This document shows positions 22,447 to 33,919 of a stretch of DNA of 64,000 nt, piece by piece. Position 1 is the stretch's first letter. Every line of letters starts with the position of its first letter. Source of the DNA: Paramarasmius palmivorus. Lineage: Eukaryota; Basidiomycota; Agaricomycetes; Agaricales; Marasmiaceae. The notes beneath the pieces are model-generated. The model was not told the DNA's origin, ran no database searches, and worked only from the letters and a program-made list of their open reading frames with translations. A program made the position numbers and the translations under genes. The DNA lies in contig JAYKXP010000080.1 of assembly GCA_037176845.1 (NCBI GenBank), positions 62,001-126,000 on the forward strand. Direction: 5' to 3'.

Positions 22447-24898
22447 ATGTCTGCACCAGAAAAGTCCAAGAAAAACAGGAATAAATCAAACAAAAGTCGA
22501 CCTCAGACGACCACTACAATATCTCAACCAGCTGTCCAAGACGCTTCATATCTCACTGCTCTATCATCCTTTTCTCATCGCGGAAACTTCTTTGCACATC
22601 TTTCACTTGCGGTCGACAAACATCGTTTACGCGTTTTTAATACTGCAACGGAACAGTCTCAGGCAGAACATGTGGTAGAGTCAGCACGAGTGGCCTCCTT
22701 ATCATGGTGTCAGATCGAGTTGACTCCTGGCCAAAAAGCAGACGATGGAGAAGCACCTACCAAGAAAAAACGGAGAAAAAGCCAGGCAGCAGAGGATTCG
22801 CAAGAGAAGACGGTTGAGGTAGTGGCATTGGGTCTGACAGATGGTTCGGTTTTACTCTTTTCGCCTACTCACGGAAGAGTTTATTGGACACTCTCCAATA
22901 CTGCGAGTACGGCTTCGATTCTGTCAATAGCTGCCGCGAAGCAAGGAGGAAATCTATGGACATCTGGTGCGGATGGCATCGTTCGGTTATGGAATGTCCA
23001 CAAAAATGAACTCTTGGCTAGTGTCAAATCTGAAGATCGCATACCTTATTCCGCCCTTGCTGTCAGGCCACCAGCCGAGGATAGCTCTCCAGAGCTTTTG
23101 GTCGCGAACCATTCCATAAAACTGTGGTCCGCAGCCGTCAGTGGTACACAGAAACCAAAAGAGATCGCCTCCTTCACTGGGCACGCGTCTCCAGTCAAAT
23201 CCCTCCAATGGGATGGGTCACAATCACCGCCGCGTCGTTTCGTGTCAATGGCAGAGGGTGACAGAGTATTATCACTATGGGATATCCCTGCCGATGCGAA
23301 CTCCGAGGGCAGCATCGTGGCGTCTGTTCAGTTGGACTCGGACGCTCGCGCTGTATCATTCTCCAAATCATCTGCCTCCGATTCAGAAAAGCAAATCCTC
23401 TTGGCGCTAGCTGCGTCGGGCAAGATTGGTGTCTATCCTATACCGGATGAACTTCTTCCACCCGCTAGTTCCAGTAGAACTCAACACAAAATATCGACCC
23501 TTCTTCCCCGTACAACAATTACGCCCCCTTCAAAAGGAACCTCATCGAGCGTCCCCGTCGTTGCGGTTTCCTTCGTAGAGGATATGCCACGAACGATACG
23601 CGTTGCTCGTATCGTTGGAGGCGTCAGGCCCGTCTTTGATGTTGTAGTGAGCACTCCCATGTAGCATTTGGATCGTACGCCCATTACTCATAAATCCCCG
23701 TTTACAGCAATATCAGGACGAGACTGGCAACTTCATTGCGGAGGTCACATTAGAAAGTGTCAAACCAAGTATTGCAGCAGAGTCAAGTTCGGTTAGTATT
23801 ACTGCGCTGCGTTGTTGATCATCTCAACCTGATACTCTTCTAGGCCACTTTGAACCGCAGATACGGCGAATCTTCCAATGTCGCCGTCGGCTCCGGCGTC
23901 GAAATCGGTCAAAACGAAGAGATGGACGCCTTCGAACTCCAGAATGACAACAACCTCGATGTTGATCTCGCCGAACTCACGTTAGGACAACGCCTGACAG
24001 CTATCTCTGGTGTCGACGCGCTACCCGAAGATGACAGCGAAGACGAAGACGATTCCTCACAGAAGAAGCAAAAAGGAAAGCGAACACAGAAGGACCTTGG
24101 TGTCGTTCCGGCAGCTTCCTTGACGAGAACACTTATTCAGGCGCTACATTCGTCGGATGCAAAGTTGCTTGAGACTTGTTTGGCTCATTCGGATACGGTG
24201 TTGATACGGAATACAGTCAGGCGGCTGCCGCCTCAGCTGGCAGTTCCGCTCGTTACAGCTTGTGTTGAACGGCTTGGAAGGGGTGCCAGAGGTGGGAATT
24301 TGAAAGGTGGTGGTGGTGGTGCTAGTTCACAGAGGGGTACCAGTCTCATTACCTGGGTCAAGACGGTGCTTTCTGTGCACAGTGGACATTTGATGACTGT
24401 GAGTGGGCTCTTGTCATTCTTAATGTCGGTGGCTAATCCGAATACCCTTTACAGATGCCTGACCTTGTTGCACGACTTTCTGGTCTCCATGCAACTTTAA
24501 CAAGCCGTCTGACGCTACAAGAAAGCCTGTTGTCATTAAGCGGTCGACTGGATATGGTTCTATCTCAAATTGAGATGCGAGCGTCTGCACCATCAGCTTA
24601 TGCGCAGCGAAGACAAGCTAATGCTCAGAAAACGGCGAAGGCACGATATGTTGAAGGAGAAAGTGAAGATGAAGATGGTCAGATGGATGTTGAAGTTGAG
24701 GTGGACAGTGGCGATGAAGAAGGAAGTATTGAGGATGTCGAGTTGGGAGGTAGTAGTGAAGACGAGACTGGTGAAGAGGATGAAGAAGACGAAGAGGAGG
24801 AGAGCGATGATGCTGAAGAGCCCACCATGAATGGGTTCATCGATGATGAAGCAGAGGAGGAGTTTACTGATGATGAGGATGATGAGGAGAGCGATTAG
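22447..24898 (+). CDS. UTP5: UTP5/WDR43-like U3 snoRNP (t-UTP) protein
   Basis: Four exons (22447-23646, 23708-23791, 23844-24398, 24455-24898) give 760 residues. A basic N-terminus is followed by WD40 repeats: HRLRVFNTATEQ, GGNLWTSGADGIVRLWNVHK, FTGHASPVKSLQWDG, RVLSLWDIP. A Utp12-type helical C-terminal domain follows (LTRTLIQALHSSDAKLLETC, LPPQLAVPLVTACVERL, LQESLLSLSGRLDMVLSQIE). A long acidic tail of Glu and Asp ends the protein. This order matches Utp5/WDR43 of the t-UTP complex, which supports rDNA transcription and early 18S pre-rRNA processing in the nucleolus. An insert with KKKRRKS between WD repeats looks like a nuclear localisation signal. The gene is divergent from PHO85. Confidence 0.85.
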
Positions 24899-24985
24899 AT
24901 TAGTTTCTCTGCTGTGCCTCCCCTTAGATGATGTCAAAATTTTACGTCTAGTATTCTTAGGCAGACCTATCACTCACGTCTCGTT

Positions 24986-25560
24986 TTACAGAACCTCAAA
25001 ATTCAGGTCGAACACTTGAACGCTCAGCGCTGCAGCGCTAGTTTCAATGCCGTAATACCCAGAACGGTATTCTTCCACAAACCACCATGTACGTTCGGTA
25101 CCCGCAAGCATTCCGGTGGTCTCTATTCCTGCATGAATCCTTCTCTTGTTCAAATTGAGTTTCACGCTCTCAACAATCTTATTCGGACAATCTTTGGGCC
25201 ACAAATCAATTCCCTCGCATGCTATGCTCTCAAATCGGTAAAAGGGCATGATGAGGTACATATCCATCCTCGGAAAGCAGCGAAACATATGTCCGGCTTT
25301 CCATTCTTCAACCCATGGCCATAATCATAAGGTTGAACTACTTATTTTGGCGTTGAGCACTTTCAAAACGCCTGGCTCGTGATCAATAACCCCATGGACC
25401 CATTCTCCTCCGCCCCGGACACCCACATAGAAGATCGTCTTCTCAGGCCCAACTCTGAAACTCGAAGCTGTGACTAGTCTCGTGGATACAAGTCGATGTA
25501 ATCCGCGTCTTTGCTTCCGGTGTTGAGCCGTTGATTGGTTTTATCCGGAAACCTATTTAA
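24986..25560 (-). pseudogene. 5'-truncated remnant of an unrecognised gene
   Basis: The minus strand has two coding-looking stretches. One, from about 25450, reads FRVGPEKTIFYVGVRGGGEW, then VHGVIDHEPGVLKVLNAK. The other, 25288-24986, reads MFRCFPRMDMYLIMPFYRFE, then SIACEGIDLWPKDCPNKIVE and a C-terminus ending LSVQVFDLNFEVL. They can be joined by a 36-base GT-AG intron. Upstream, DYIDLYPRD is followed by a stop, and no ATG in frame precedes the first stretch before the divergent galactanase promoter. I do not recognise the protein. It looks like the C-terminal half of a gene that lost its 5' part. Confidence 0.4.
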
Positions 25561-25607
25561 CGAAGCTTCGATGCAATGCGCACCCATTGCACCCCACGTT
25601 ATTAGCC

Positions 25608-27686
25608 ATGACAGATTGGGCATCTCTTCTGGTGTTTTTAGGTCTCAGCTTGGCCTCGTATGCAGCAGTTATTGTTCCAGGAGCCACCTGGACCGACACT
25701 AGCGGAAACGTTATCCAGGCTCATGGTGGAGGTATCTTGAAGGTGCGTTCAACAATACATACTCGTTGTCGAAGGGGCTGATCATTTATCAGGTTGGAGA
25801 TACCTTCTATTGGCATGGAGAGGACAAGGCGCACAACAGTGGTTTATTCCGAGCTGTATCGTGTTATACGGTTAGTCTCTTTTGTTTTCAATTCGAGCGG
25901 TGTTCAACGTATAGTCACAGTCAACCGACTTGGTTTCTTGGACGCGTCAAAATGACGCGCTAACACCACAGAGCAACACGATGATATCCACATCTAATAT
26001 TGTCGAACGCCCGAAAGGTATGATGCCAAAAGCCTCTGGTTTTGCAGAGTATTAAGAGCTTTCACAGTCATCTTCAACAAGAAGGTACAAACCAGCTCTC
26101 TTTGTTGTGACCCACCAATAACCGTTCACAGAATTCTGAATATGTGATGTGGTTCCATTCCGATTCTTCCAAGTACGTATCTCGCTCTGACGATGATCTA
26201 CGAACCACATGTTGATTGTCGTATGACCTCACTTTTAGCTATGGTGCTGCGATGGTCGGTGTCGCTACCGCGAAGACTCCATGCGGTCCATATACCTACA
26301 AAGGAAGCTGGAGACCTTTAGGAGCGGAATCCCGCGATATGGGTGTTTTCCAAGAAGGCTAGTGCTAACTTACCTTGTTCCTAGTCATGGCACTGAGCTC
26401 CCGTGATACAGACGATGGTAATGTTCTCCGATAGTCCGAGGCTCAGCATGGGATATTCATGTTGATGTCTAGGAACGACGTACCTACTCTATGCGTCAGA
26501 CAATAACCAGAACTTTAAGATATCTCGAATGGACGACAACTATTACAACGTTACTACGCAGGTGAATGTGCTCTCAGGTATGTTACTTGTCTATTGAAGT
26601 GTGGCTTGTGATTCATGTTCGACCAAAGGTTCTACATTGGAGTCGCCTGGCATCATTAAGCGAAACGGAGTGAGTCGGCCCGGTGGTACATCGGTTTAAT
26701 CTGACGAATATCATAGGTCTACTATCTGTTCGCCTCTCACACCACTGGTTGGGATCCCAACCCGAACAAGTACTTCAAGGCTAATGTAAGTGCTCTTCTC
26801 GAGTGATAGTTCCTCAGATTGATCTCCTCCGCGTAGTCACTCTCGGGATCCTGGTCTTCTCAAGCCGATATTGCTCCTTCAGCTACCAGGACTTACTTTT
26901 CTCAGAACACGTTCAACTTGCCTTGGGGAAGTAATGGAATCTATATGGGTGATCGCTGGCGCCCGTCACTACTTGGTAGTAGTCGGTACATGTGGTTCCC
27001 TTTATCCTGGGACTCTGGTAATCCTCAGATTGTTCCTGCTGATGTATGGAGTGTCAATATCGGCGCCGGTGAACACTGTACCCTCATTTCAATTGTACAT
27101 TGCTCATGGACATGTAGGCACCTACTCGGTTGCAAGTGGTACCACGTACGAGGCTGAGAGTGGGACAATCAGCGGTTCTGCAAGAATTCTGACTGACTCT
27201 GCATGGTCTGGAGGCCGTGGTATCGGATATCTTGGTATGAACAGGCATTGTTCTTTATTAGGGTTCTTCTTACTTAGTAGATTCATTATAGGTAACGGAG
27301 GTTCTCTTACAATTAACAATGTACAAGGAAATGGTATCAGTGGCGGGCAATGGGTGGCCTTGCACTATGCGAATGGTGATTCTAGCTGGCGTAATACGAC
27401 AGTCAGGTAAGTATTCCATCTCATCTAGACCTGACCTCATCAAGATCTCCTCATAGTGTCAACGGGGGCACATCAGTTTTGGTGGACCAGCCCAATACAG
27501 GCAGCGGGCATACAGTACTCTCCGTACCAGTCAAGTTGAACCTGCGTAGTGGTGCCAATTCCATCACATTTTCAAGCGGGCAGTCAAGTAAGTGCTTAGT
27601 CCCTCCGTACTTATGATGATCAATTTAACTTTTCAAAAGATTACGCCGCTGATTTGGATAAGATTATTGTCTATACTGCGACTTAA
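25608..27686 (+). CDS. exo-beta-1,3-galactanase, GH43 + CBM35, secreted
   Basis: Fifteen exons join to 449 residues, the length of the Phanerochaete Pc1,3Gal43A enzyme as I remember it. A signal peptide (MTDWASLLVFLGLSLASYAA) precedes a GH43 five-blade propeller with TWTDTSGNVIQAHGGGILKV, NIVERPKVIFN, FHSDSSNYGAAMVGVATAK, LLYASDNNQNFKISRMD, TLESPGIIKRNG and GIYMGDRWRPSLLGSSRY. The Glu in LESPGI matches the catalytic acid of that enzyme, and the Gln in YFSQNTF matches its unusual Gln in place of a base. The C-terminal CBM35 has YEAESGTISGSARI, SLTINNVQGNG and NYAADLDKIIVY. The enzyme releases galactose or branched oligosaccharides from beta-1,3-galactan of plant arabinogalactan proteins. Oddities: a GC-AG intron (26358-26411) followed by a 6-base exon (26412-26417), and a 17-base exon (26068-26084). 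Confidence 0.93.
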
Positions 27687-27911
27687 AACCTAGTATAATA
27701 ATTGTATCTCTTTAGCTCATCACAAGCAATAACAAAGGCTAAAGCAATATTGATGAACGTCGGCAAAGCGGTATGCGGTGATCACCGGCAAATTACCCCG
27801 CATTTTAGCGTCATTTACCCCACAACACCTTGAAAAAGCAATGTTACGGATCCAGGCCGACCGAGACAAGCTGAGCACGAGACCTTGTTCGAGGTCAGCC
27901 CATTTCTCACA

Positions 27912-27918
27912 TATAAAA
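27912..27918 (+). promoter_or_regulatory. TATA box before the small zinc-binding protein
   Basis: tataaaa lies 132 bases before the ATG at 28050, within a CT-rich leader. It is the only strong TATA-like site in this promoter. Confidence 0.5.
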
Positions 27919-28049
27919 GCAACACCATCTACTCCCTCGCTATCTTTACCACCCCCACCATCATCGATTGAAAAGCTCTCATATCTGAGTCGGCTCTTCT
28001 TGCTTCTTATCCTCACATAACCACCTCGAATCTCACAAACATCTTCGCA

Positions 28050-28618
28050 ATGGCCGAGACTGCTCCTGCTCCTGCTACCATTGAGCTCAACGATGCTCTT
28101 TTCTGCACTCACTTCAAGGAAGTTGTACGTAGTCTCGTTTATTATATTACTTCGAGTTCAACATTGATGGCTCTCTCGTCAACAGTGCGAAGATTGTGGA
28201 TACGACGGAAGGGAGGACAACGATGCCTTCTTTGGGGTGAGGCTCCCCTCTATTGTATTTTCCGAACAACTGACGGAACATCTTCTAGTTTGATCCCATT
28301 GACAGAGAGGGTATCGAAGCCCCCGCGGCCACCTTGTCCAAGGACGGAGTCTACCAGTGCAAGAAGCACGGATCTGCCGGTGAGCGTCAATCCTCGGCAA
28401 ATTCATACCCCTTCATCATCATGCTACATTTCAATGCGGTTGCACAGCACTGTGCCCTGCAATACTTCATCGTCACGCGACCACTTCCTTGCCCCTCCAA
28501 AACGCCGCTGTGCGCAAATTCACTAACTATACACCCGACAGGATGCAACCAGTGTTATGGATGGAAGAAGCAGATCACCAGGTTGCGTACAGCCGCGAAA
28601 AAGGCTGGTAAGAAGTAG
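28050..28618 (+). CDS. 97-residue zinc-binding protein, unknown function
   Basis: Four exons (28050-28124, 28186-28236, 28289-28379, 28542-28618) give 97 residues. Two Cys/His half-sites are visible: CTH with CEDC near residues 19-29, and CKKH with CNQC near residues 66-77. The spacing suggests a small treble-clef or MYND-like two-zinc fold. The tail KKQITRLRTAAKKAGKK is basic and could bind RNA, DNA or acidic partners. A central segment GREDNDAFFGFDPIDREG is acidic. I do not recognise a named family. The last intron, 28380-28541, is 162 bases, about three times the local norm. The gene is convergent with the glutathione transferase, with about 125 bases between stop codons. Confidence 0.75.
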
Positions 28619-28742
28619 CTGTAAAACTCGCCGAACGGACAACTGCGTCCTTGTTGTGGAGAAGAATTGTGCACTTGAAAGCCAGAGATGTATTCGATAG
28701 TCGGCAATGTATTCATAAACAATGATGACAAGGAAACGTATC

Positions 28743-29799
28743 CTAAGCAGGCGGCAGGAGCATTCTGTAGCCTCCAACCTTCGGTCTGTCAATGGAAAGA
28801 TAGGAACAACGATCGGCGCTGAACAGCTCACCTTCTCGATACCCTGTAAGATTGAAATTAGGATACACAGTAGTCGATGTAAGTCGAGGGCCTACCTCCT
28901 TGTATTTGGGACGGTTTTGCACTTTCCTGATATATTCTTTCGTGCTGGGGCCAGTAACATTTGGATACCTCCAGATGAGAATCTCCAGAGGTACAATCAT
29001 CATGAAATCTGCGGACGTAGGATTCGTTCCACCAGCGAACCAATTACTTCCATTCTTGCTTAGATGCTCCTCGATCTGGAAATGCATTTGTATGAATCAT
29101 ATTTGCACGATGCTAGCAAGAGAATCACTAACCAGTGCAGTATGCCTCTTGATCACTGGCATCGTGAACACATCTTCAACTTTCTGTGAACCAGCATCGT
29201 CCACAGCGCCTTGACGTTTAAGTACGAATGCGAGTACCACCGCTCGGGCAAATTCCTCCGCGAAATGTGTGTCTTGATACCATTTCCGTGAGTATCCTTC
29301 GAGTACACGTTAACGAAAGGAGCCAACCCACAGAAAACGTTGTCAATCCACCCCTGACTCAATCGTTCCGGCACGGAGAACTTTCCCTTCGTGTCGTACT
29401 TTGCGATCAGATATTCTAGAAGGATCGCCAATTTAGTATTCGAATTCAGTACTCAGTTCCCGTGATGGACATGAGCGCTGCAAAGGCCCACTTACCAACA
29501 ATTGCACCACTCTCGACGAGCGTGATGGTTTCTTCTTTGCCGTCAATGACATGAGTGTCGGTGATAGTAGGCGACTTGGCGAGGGGGCTTGGGTTCTCGG
29601 TGACCAGTTCTGGTGGTGCTCTGCCATCTGGAAGACGTGGATAGTTCTTGATCTCATAAGGTATCTCGAGCTCTTCCTAAGGAGTCATGATAGATAATAG
29701 ATCTAAGCAAAACGAAACGCCTCCAGCAAGGATTCGGCGCACCAACAACCACAAAATTCTCTGTGCACGCGAATCTTTGAGATGATGAAGGACGACCAT
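28743..29799 (-). CDS. glutathione S-transferase
   Basis: The minus-strand start is the ATG at 29799, where MVVLHHLKDSRAQRILWLL splices to EELEIPYEIKNYPRLPDGRA. The N-terminal thioredoxin-like domain continues with TENPSPLAKSPTITDTHVID, then TITLVESGAIVEYLIAKYD, the usual cis-Pro and ESGAI glutathione-binding elements; the catalytic Ser is in DSR. The C-terminal helical domain includes EEHLSKNGSNWFAGGTNPTS and ADFMMIVPLEILIWR. The end is read as GIEKVGGYRMLLPPA. The protein conjugates glutathione to electrophiles or acts as a peroxidase; the short active-site motif resembles fungal GTT/Ure2-like classes, but I cannot assign the class. Internal exon borders between 29090 and 29340 are not settled. 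A decayed copy lies further right on the same strand. Confidence 0.85.
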
Positions 29800-29865
29800 G
29801 GTTAGCTATGAGAAAGGAGGAGCAATGACGATGATGAAAAGAGAAACTGGCACTTTTGAATCTAA

Positions 29866-30035
29866 GTCTAGGTCTGCCGAGCCGCATGACTTCCGGTGGG
29901 TTCAACTTGACCCACCGGAACCCCTTGTTTTGCTATTTCAGAACCGAGAAGGAGTCATGAGCGCTTGAGTAAATCAAGGCAAATGATGCCGATGAGTGTG
30001 GGTTTTCGACAACGTAACATCTGCCGATTCTTGTA
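29866..30035. repeat. diverged direct repeat, copy 1 (upstream flank of the GST gene)
   Basis: About 170 bases beginning aagtctaggtctgccgagcc are recognisably similar to 31612-31785, with conserved blocks such as gccgcatgactt, ctatttcagaac, gagcgct and tcgaca. In both places the block sits just upstream, on the minus strand, of GST-like sequence. It is best explained as the promoter part of a tandem GST duplication. Confidence 0.6.
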
Positions 30036-31230
30036 AGTAAAGATATTCACGAGCATGGCGAAGGTTACCGCACTTTGTAGCATAACTATAGACATGGGAT
30101 GTAGGAGCGACCAAGAACCCCGAGCTTTGAAGTGATATAGACCGAATACCAATGATTGGTGGAGGATGGAACTGGTACAAGGTGAGAAGACGGCGTCATC
30201 AACAGAAAACTGCTTTCGAGTAGTGAAGGAATCAGTAGCGAATCACGGTAGCATTATGTCTCTTTACAAGCCTCTGGTCGCAGATTTGTGGTGATGCAAG
30301 ATATGATGTGAGATAGCGCATATCGAGGCGATTGAAGGAAACCAGCGGAATGGAGAGAATGAACACTTGAATCACGACTCGGAAGAAAAGAGTAAGAACG
30401 TTGGATGACCTGCTATTTTAGATACATCTGTTCATCGCTGTGGATGGAGCGTATATGGTATGAATACCCAATGTCTTTTCCCTTGTCTTGCCAACTACAC
30501 GGCAGAGGTGTATGAGCCAAGCTGCGGGTACATTGATAGGTAGGTCGGATGAATGAGACCAGCCAGATATCGCGTAGAAAAACTAGATCTTGTCATGGTT
30601 CTTCCGGAGCTCCTGGCAAGGCAAAATCTGCCAGACACTGCGCGGGTGTAGTACCGTCGTTCCGATTCTTGAGCAATGTCTTTTGTTCTTTGCCTGTGAG
30701 TGTGCAGGCAGCCTTGCGACCTTCCTTGTTAATCTTCTGCGTTCGGGTTATAAGCCAGTGGCCAGCTTTTTTGAGTTTTTCCTCTGAGTAACCTGTACCA
30801 TTTGTTAGCTGTGTGTGTTTACCCATGAATCGGATACGAACCGTAGCTCAACTCAACACAACCGAATGTCTCCTGTCTTGGTCAAGGGCCAATCTATTAG
30901 CCAGATGTCTTGCATGGAACCGGAGGATCAGTGTGGACAATGTCGATGATTGGAGGTTTTCGCAGTTTCTTGCCACAAAATATGACAGATATGTCGAGCG
31001 AGGCCAGCTGTGACAGACTCAGAGCAACCGTGGAGTTTTTCGTCCGCTTCCGAAATGAGTTCCTTAAGATGAGAATGACTTGCGAGGACGATGATGAAGA
31101 TAGTCATACACTCACTTCTCTTCTGGTTTATGCTTCCGAAGCGCCTCTGCAAGCCATATAAAGGCCTTCCGCCATATTACCCAGCGGCTCCTGCCCACGA
31201 CGTTCGTTCCGACTATCACAGTCGGTATAA
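30036..31230. other. low-information stretch with one possible small frame
   Basis: Between the GST gene and its decayed copy I see no complete gene. A minus-strand frame 30826-30593 (77 codons, MGKHTQLTNGTGYSEEKLKK and onward, with many Lys) has protein-like composition, but it has no recognisable motif and no supported splice partners. It may be part of a decayed gene. The rest has only short frames. Confidence 0.35.
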
Positions 31231-31239
31231 CTTAGCCTC

Positions 31240-31606
31240 TCTCTAACCCCTTAACAATTGACTCGACGTATTCATGATCGCCATCCTGGGCCAGTTGGGT
31301 TGAGCTCGATATTGGGCTACAGTAAATTATCGGAGATCCGGGGGAATTGGCTCGAGCTCGAATGGGTTCGACTACTCTGACAAAGGCAAGTAGGGTTCTG
31401 TCCCCCAAGTGAATGTATTTGGATAGTAGTCTCCACTCTGGTTCGAGTCGATGAAGATTTAGTTGAGGAAGATTGTTTAGACTTGTTTGCTGCGCATCGG
31501 ACCTCATAGTTCCGCCGTCAGCGTTCCGTGAATTATTTGAACCAGAGACGATGAGAGCTATGGTGACTCGGTAGCAGAAAGGGACATAATGCAATTTCAA
31601 GAGCAC
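31240..31606 (-). pseudogene. decayed glutathione S-transferase copy
   Basis: On the minus strand, downstream of repeat copy 2, traces of the functional GST appear in the right order. SGSNNSRNADGG sits where the gene has HHLKDSRAQR, and YVESIVKG sits where it has LVESGAIVEY, with six bases missing and a GT following as in the real exon border. A CTCGAGCCAATTCCCC block resembles the coding region of NPSPLAKSP. The frame has no ATG and the conserved residues are lost. I infer an old tandem duplicate that has decayed. An unrelated chance frame remains possible. Confidence 0.42.
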
Positions 31607-31611
31607 TTCTC

Positions 31612-31785
31612 TAGTCTAGGGCTGCCAAGCCGCATGACTTCATGTGGCGGCAAGTTGAACCCGCTGGAACCCCTGCCAGTGCGTTCTATTTCAGAACTCA
31701 GAAGCAGAAGAACGACGAGCGCTCGAGCGAATCATACTAACAAAGTGCGCTGTCGACAAAGACATGTTCTGATACCTTGAAAGTT
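31612..31785. repeat. diverged direct repeat, copy 2
   Basis: Partner of the block at 29866-30035, beginning tagtctagggctgccaagcc. It lies directly upstream, on the minus strand, of the decayed GST and about 35 bases before the 3' end of the amidase gene. Confidence 0.6.
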
Positions 31786-31820
31786 AGATTACACAAAGAA
31801 TTCATGCAAATTCGGTATGT

Positions 31821-33919
31821 TCATAATTCCTTCCAGTTGTGAAGTTCTTCCCAAGAGAACGCCGCTTTATAGATCGTGCTTTCATCAAAATGTTTCGCTA
31901 CTATTTGCATCCCGACGGGGAATTGAAGTGTTGAGTTATCCAAGGACTCGAGCATCCCTATTGGCCTGTAAATGAAAACAGAACAAGGTGAGCGACAAAG
32001 AAGGCAGAAGTAACGCAACGTAGACCCACATGGAAAGCGCAGGGTGCCCCGATATGTTGAATGGACATGTATTCAAAGTCTGACCCATGCTCTTCGACAT
32101 CTTGTCGAGAACACTAGCGTTCGGGGATGGGTGCCGGTTTGGTAAGAATGGTGTCGTTGGTGTCACCAAAACATCGAACCGGGATAGGGCTTCGTCATAT
32201 TGAGCACGGAGATGATGTACTTGGTTCATAGCTTTGCCATATAGGTCAGGCTGAAACAAATTTCAACGTTTGTACAACATCAGCTTCTCTGAACCTTACG
32301 TGTGTGGACCAGAGGTATGTTCCATTTAGTATCATGTTCTTTTGGGCACAGTACATCTTCTCCCAACCTTCTTCTGTCTTGGTGTTCTGCATGTTCTTTG
32401 TCAAGTCATTCATATGGTACCCTGTGCGGCCAGCCGTGCCTCCCCATAGGGCCGGAATGCAGCCCATACGAGCTATAGTAGCCCACAGGGACGGTGCGAC
32501 AGAGTGCATCTAGTTTTCCTTTGAGTAAAGAACAGGCTACGAGAGATGAGACAAGGTGCTAACCGGAATGGAGATCCATTCGACAGTCGCTCCTGCTTCC
32601 TCAAACTTCTTCGCTGCTTCCTTTACTTTTGCACCTACCCTCGAGTCATTTGCACCGCCTCTATCGCAAACTTCGAACCCTTCTTTCAACATCCCGACCT
32701 TGAAACCTTCCAGTGGCCGAGGCCGTCCCCGAACAGAGCCCAGGATAGCAGGATAATCAGGAATATCTTCGGGATACGGTGCAGCGTAGCTACGATCATC
32801 AAACTTGTCCCGTCCTGCGATGGCTCTGAGTAGAAGAGCATTATCGAGGCAAGTACGTGTCATTGGTCCAGTGTGATCTATCGTGGGTTCTGTAATGCGA
32901 TAGAATCAATCATAGATGCATATCGCCAAGGACAGGCAAAAATTCACCGAGTGATGCTATTCCTGTGTATGGTACAAGCCCAAATGTTGGCTTCAAACCA
33001 TACAATCCACACCAACTAGCCGGTAGCCTCACACTACCACCTTGATCACCTCCGATAGCACTGTATACAGTCCATCAGATCAAACAGTCAAAATGTGTCA
33101 TCTCGGCTCACAGATCTGCTTCACCAAGAGCAACGAGCACTCCACAACCACTAGAGCTACCGGCAGCAGAGTAACCCTCTGCATACGGATTATGAACAGG
33201 TCCCGTCTTAGCGGAGAACGACGAAGCCGACAACGACATATTTTCGCAAACGGCTTTTCCAATTGCCGTAGCACCAGCTTCCAGAGATCGCGTAACAACG
33301 GTAGCATCTACAGTAGGTTGCTTCCTTGAAATGATAAGTGATCTACTAGGATTGGCAATATATCACCAAAACATACCCAACCAGTGAAGACGTCTGTTCC
33401 GAGCATACATTCAACACTGGCAACACTGATGTTATCTTTGTAGATGATGGTCTTTCCGGTGAGAAATCCTAGATTCTCATCCTTGTCTTTTGCCTAAAAG
33501 GTTAACGTAGTAAGTACATCTTTGGTCAATATGCCTTTCATACCGTGAATTTCCACGCCCAACTACCGTGAGTGTTGTCACCGCTATTCGGAAGGTGTAC
33601 ATCCGTCCTGGGAAACCGCTCCAGGTCAGTGGTTGGGCCATACTCTGCGAGATTGATTCACTTGGCCGGCGATTTGATTGCAGCGGTAGTGTTTTACGCA
33701 CCTGGTAGATCTAGCACGATCTGGGCAGGGCCGTGGATGGCTTGCAGGAGGGTGAGGTAATCTGTCTCTTCTTCTGGTTTGAGCTTCTGGTCGAGTTTTG
33801 TCAGGACGCCATCCAGGTCAGACTTGCGAATGGGATTATCCCTAAAGTGAATATTAGCAGGCTATTCAGGAGACGATCAGCTCAGCTTACGGTGAAATAT
33901 CTAGTGAAACCACAGACAT
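31821..33919 (-). CDS. amidase-signature-family hydrolase
   Basis: The minus-strand start at 33919 encodes MSVVSLDIS, spliced to [16 protein letters not shown]. The catalytic Ser-cisSer-Lys triad is visible: Lys in [10 protein letters not shown], cis-Ser in [15 protein letters not shown], and the nucleophilic Ser in [19 protein letters not shown]. Further family segments are [57 protein letters not shown] and [19 protein letters not shown]. The last exon ends [12 protein letters not shown]. At least six introns interrupt the gene. Fungal members hydrolyse short aliphatic or aryl amides such as acetamide or indoleacetamide; the substrate cannot be read from the sequence. The length, about 560 residues, fits the acetamidase-like group. 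It ends close to the decayed GST region. Confidence 0.9.

Noticed and set aside
24593..24973. 126-codon minus-strand frame rich in Ile, Leu and Phe
   Set aside because: It is the antisense shadow of the acidic Glu/Asp tail of UTP5, where GAA/GAT codons read as hydrophobic residues.
30593..30826. 77-codon minus-strand frame as a real gene
   Set aside because: The composition is plausible, but there is no motif and no partner exons were found; it is only mentioned within the stretch description.
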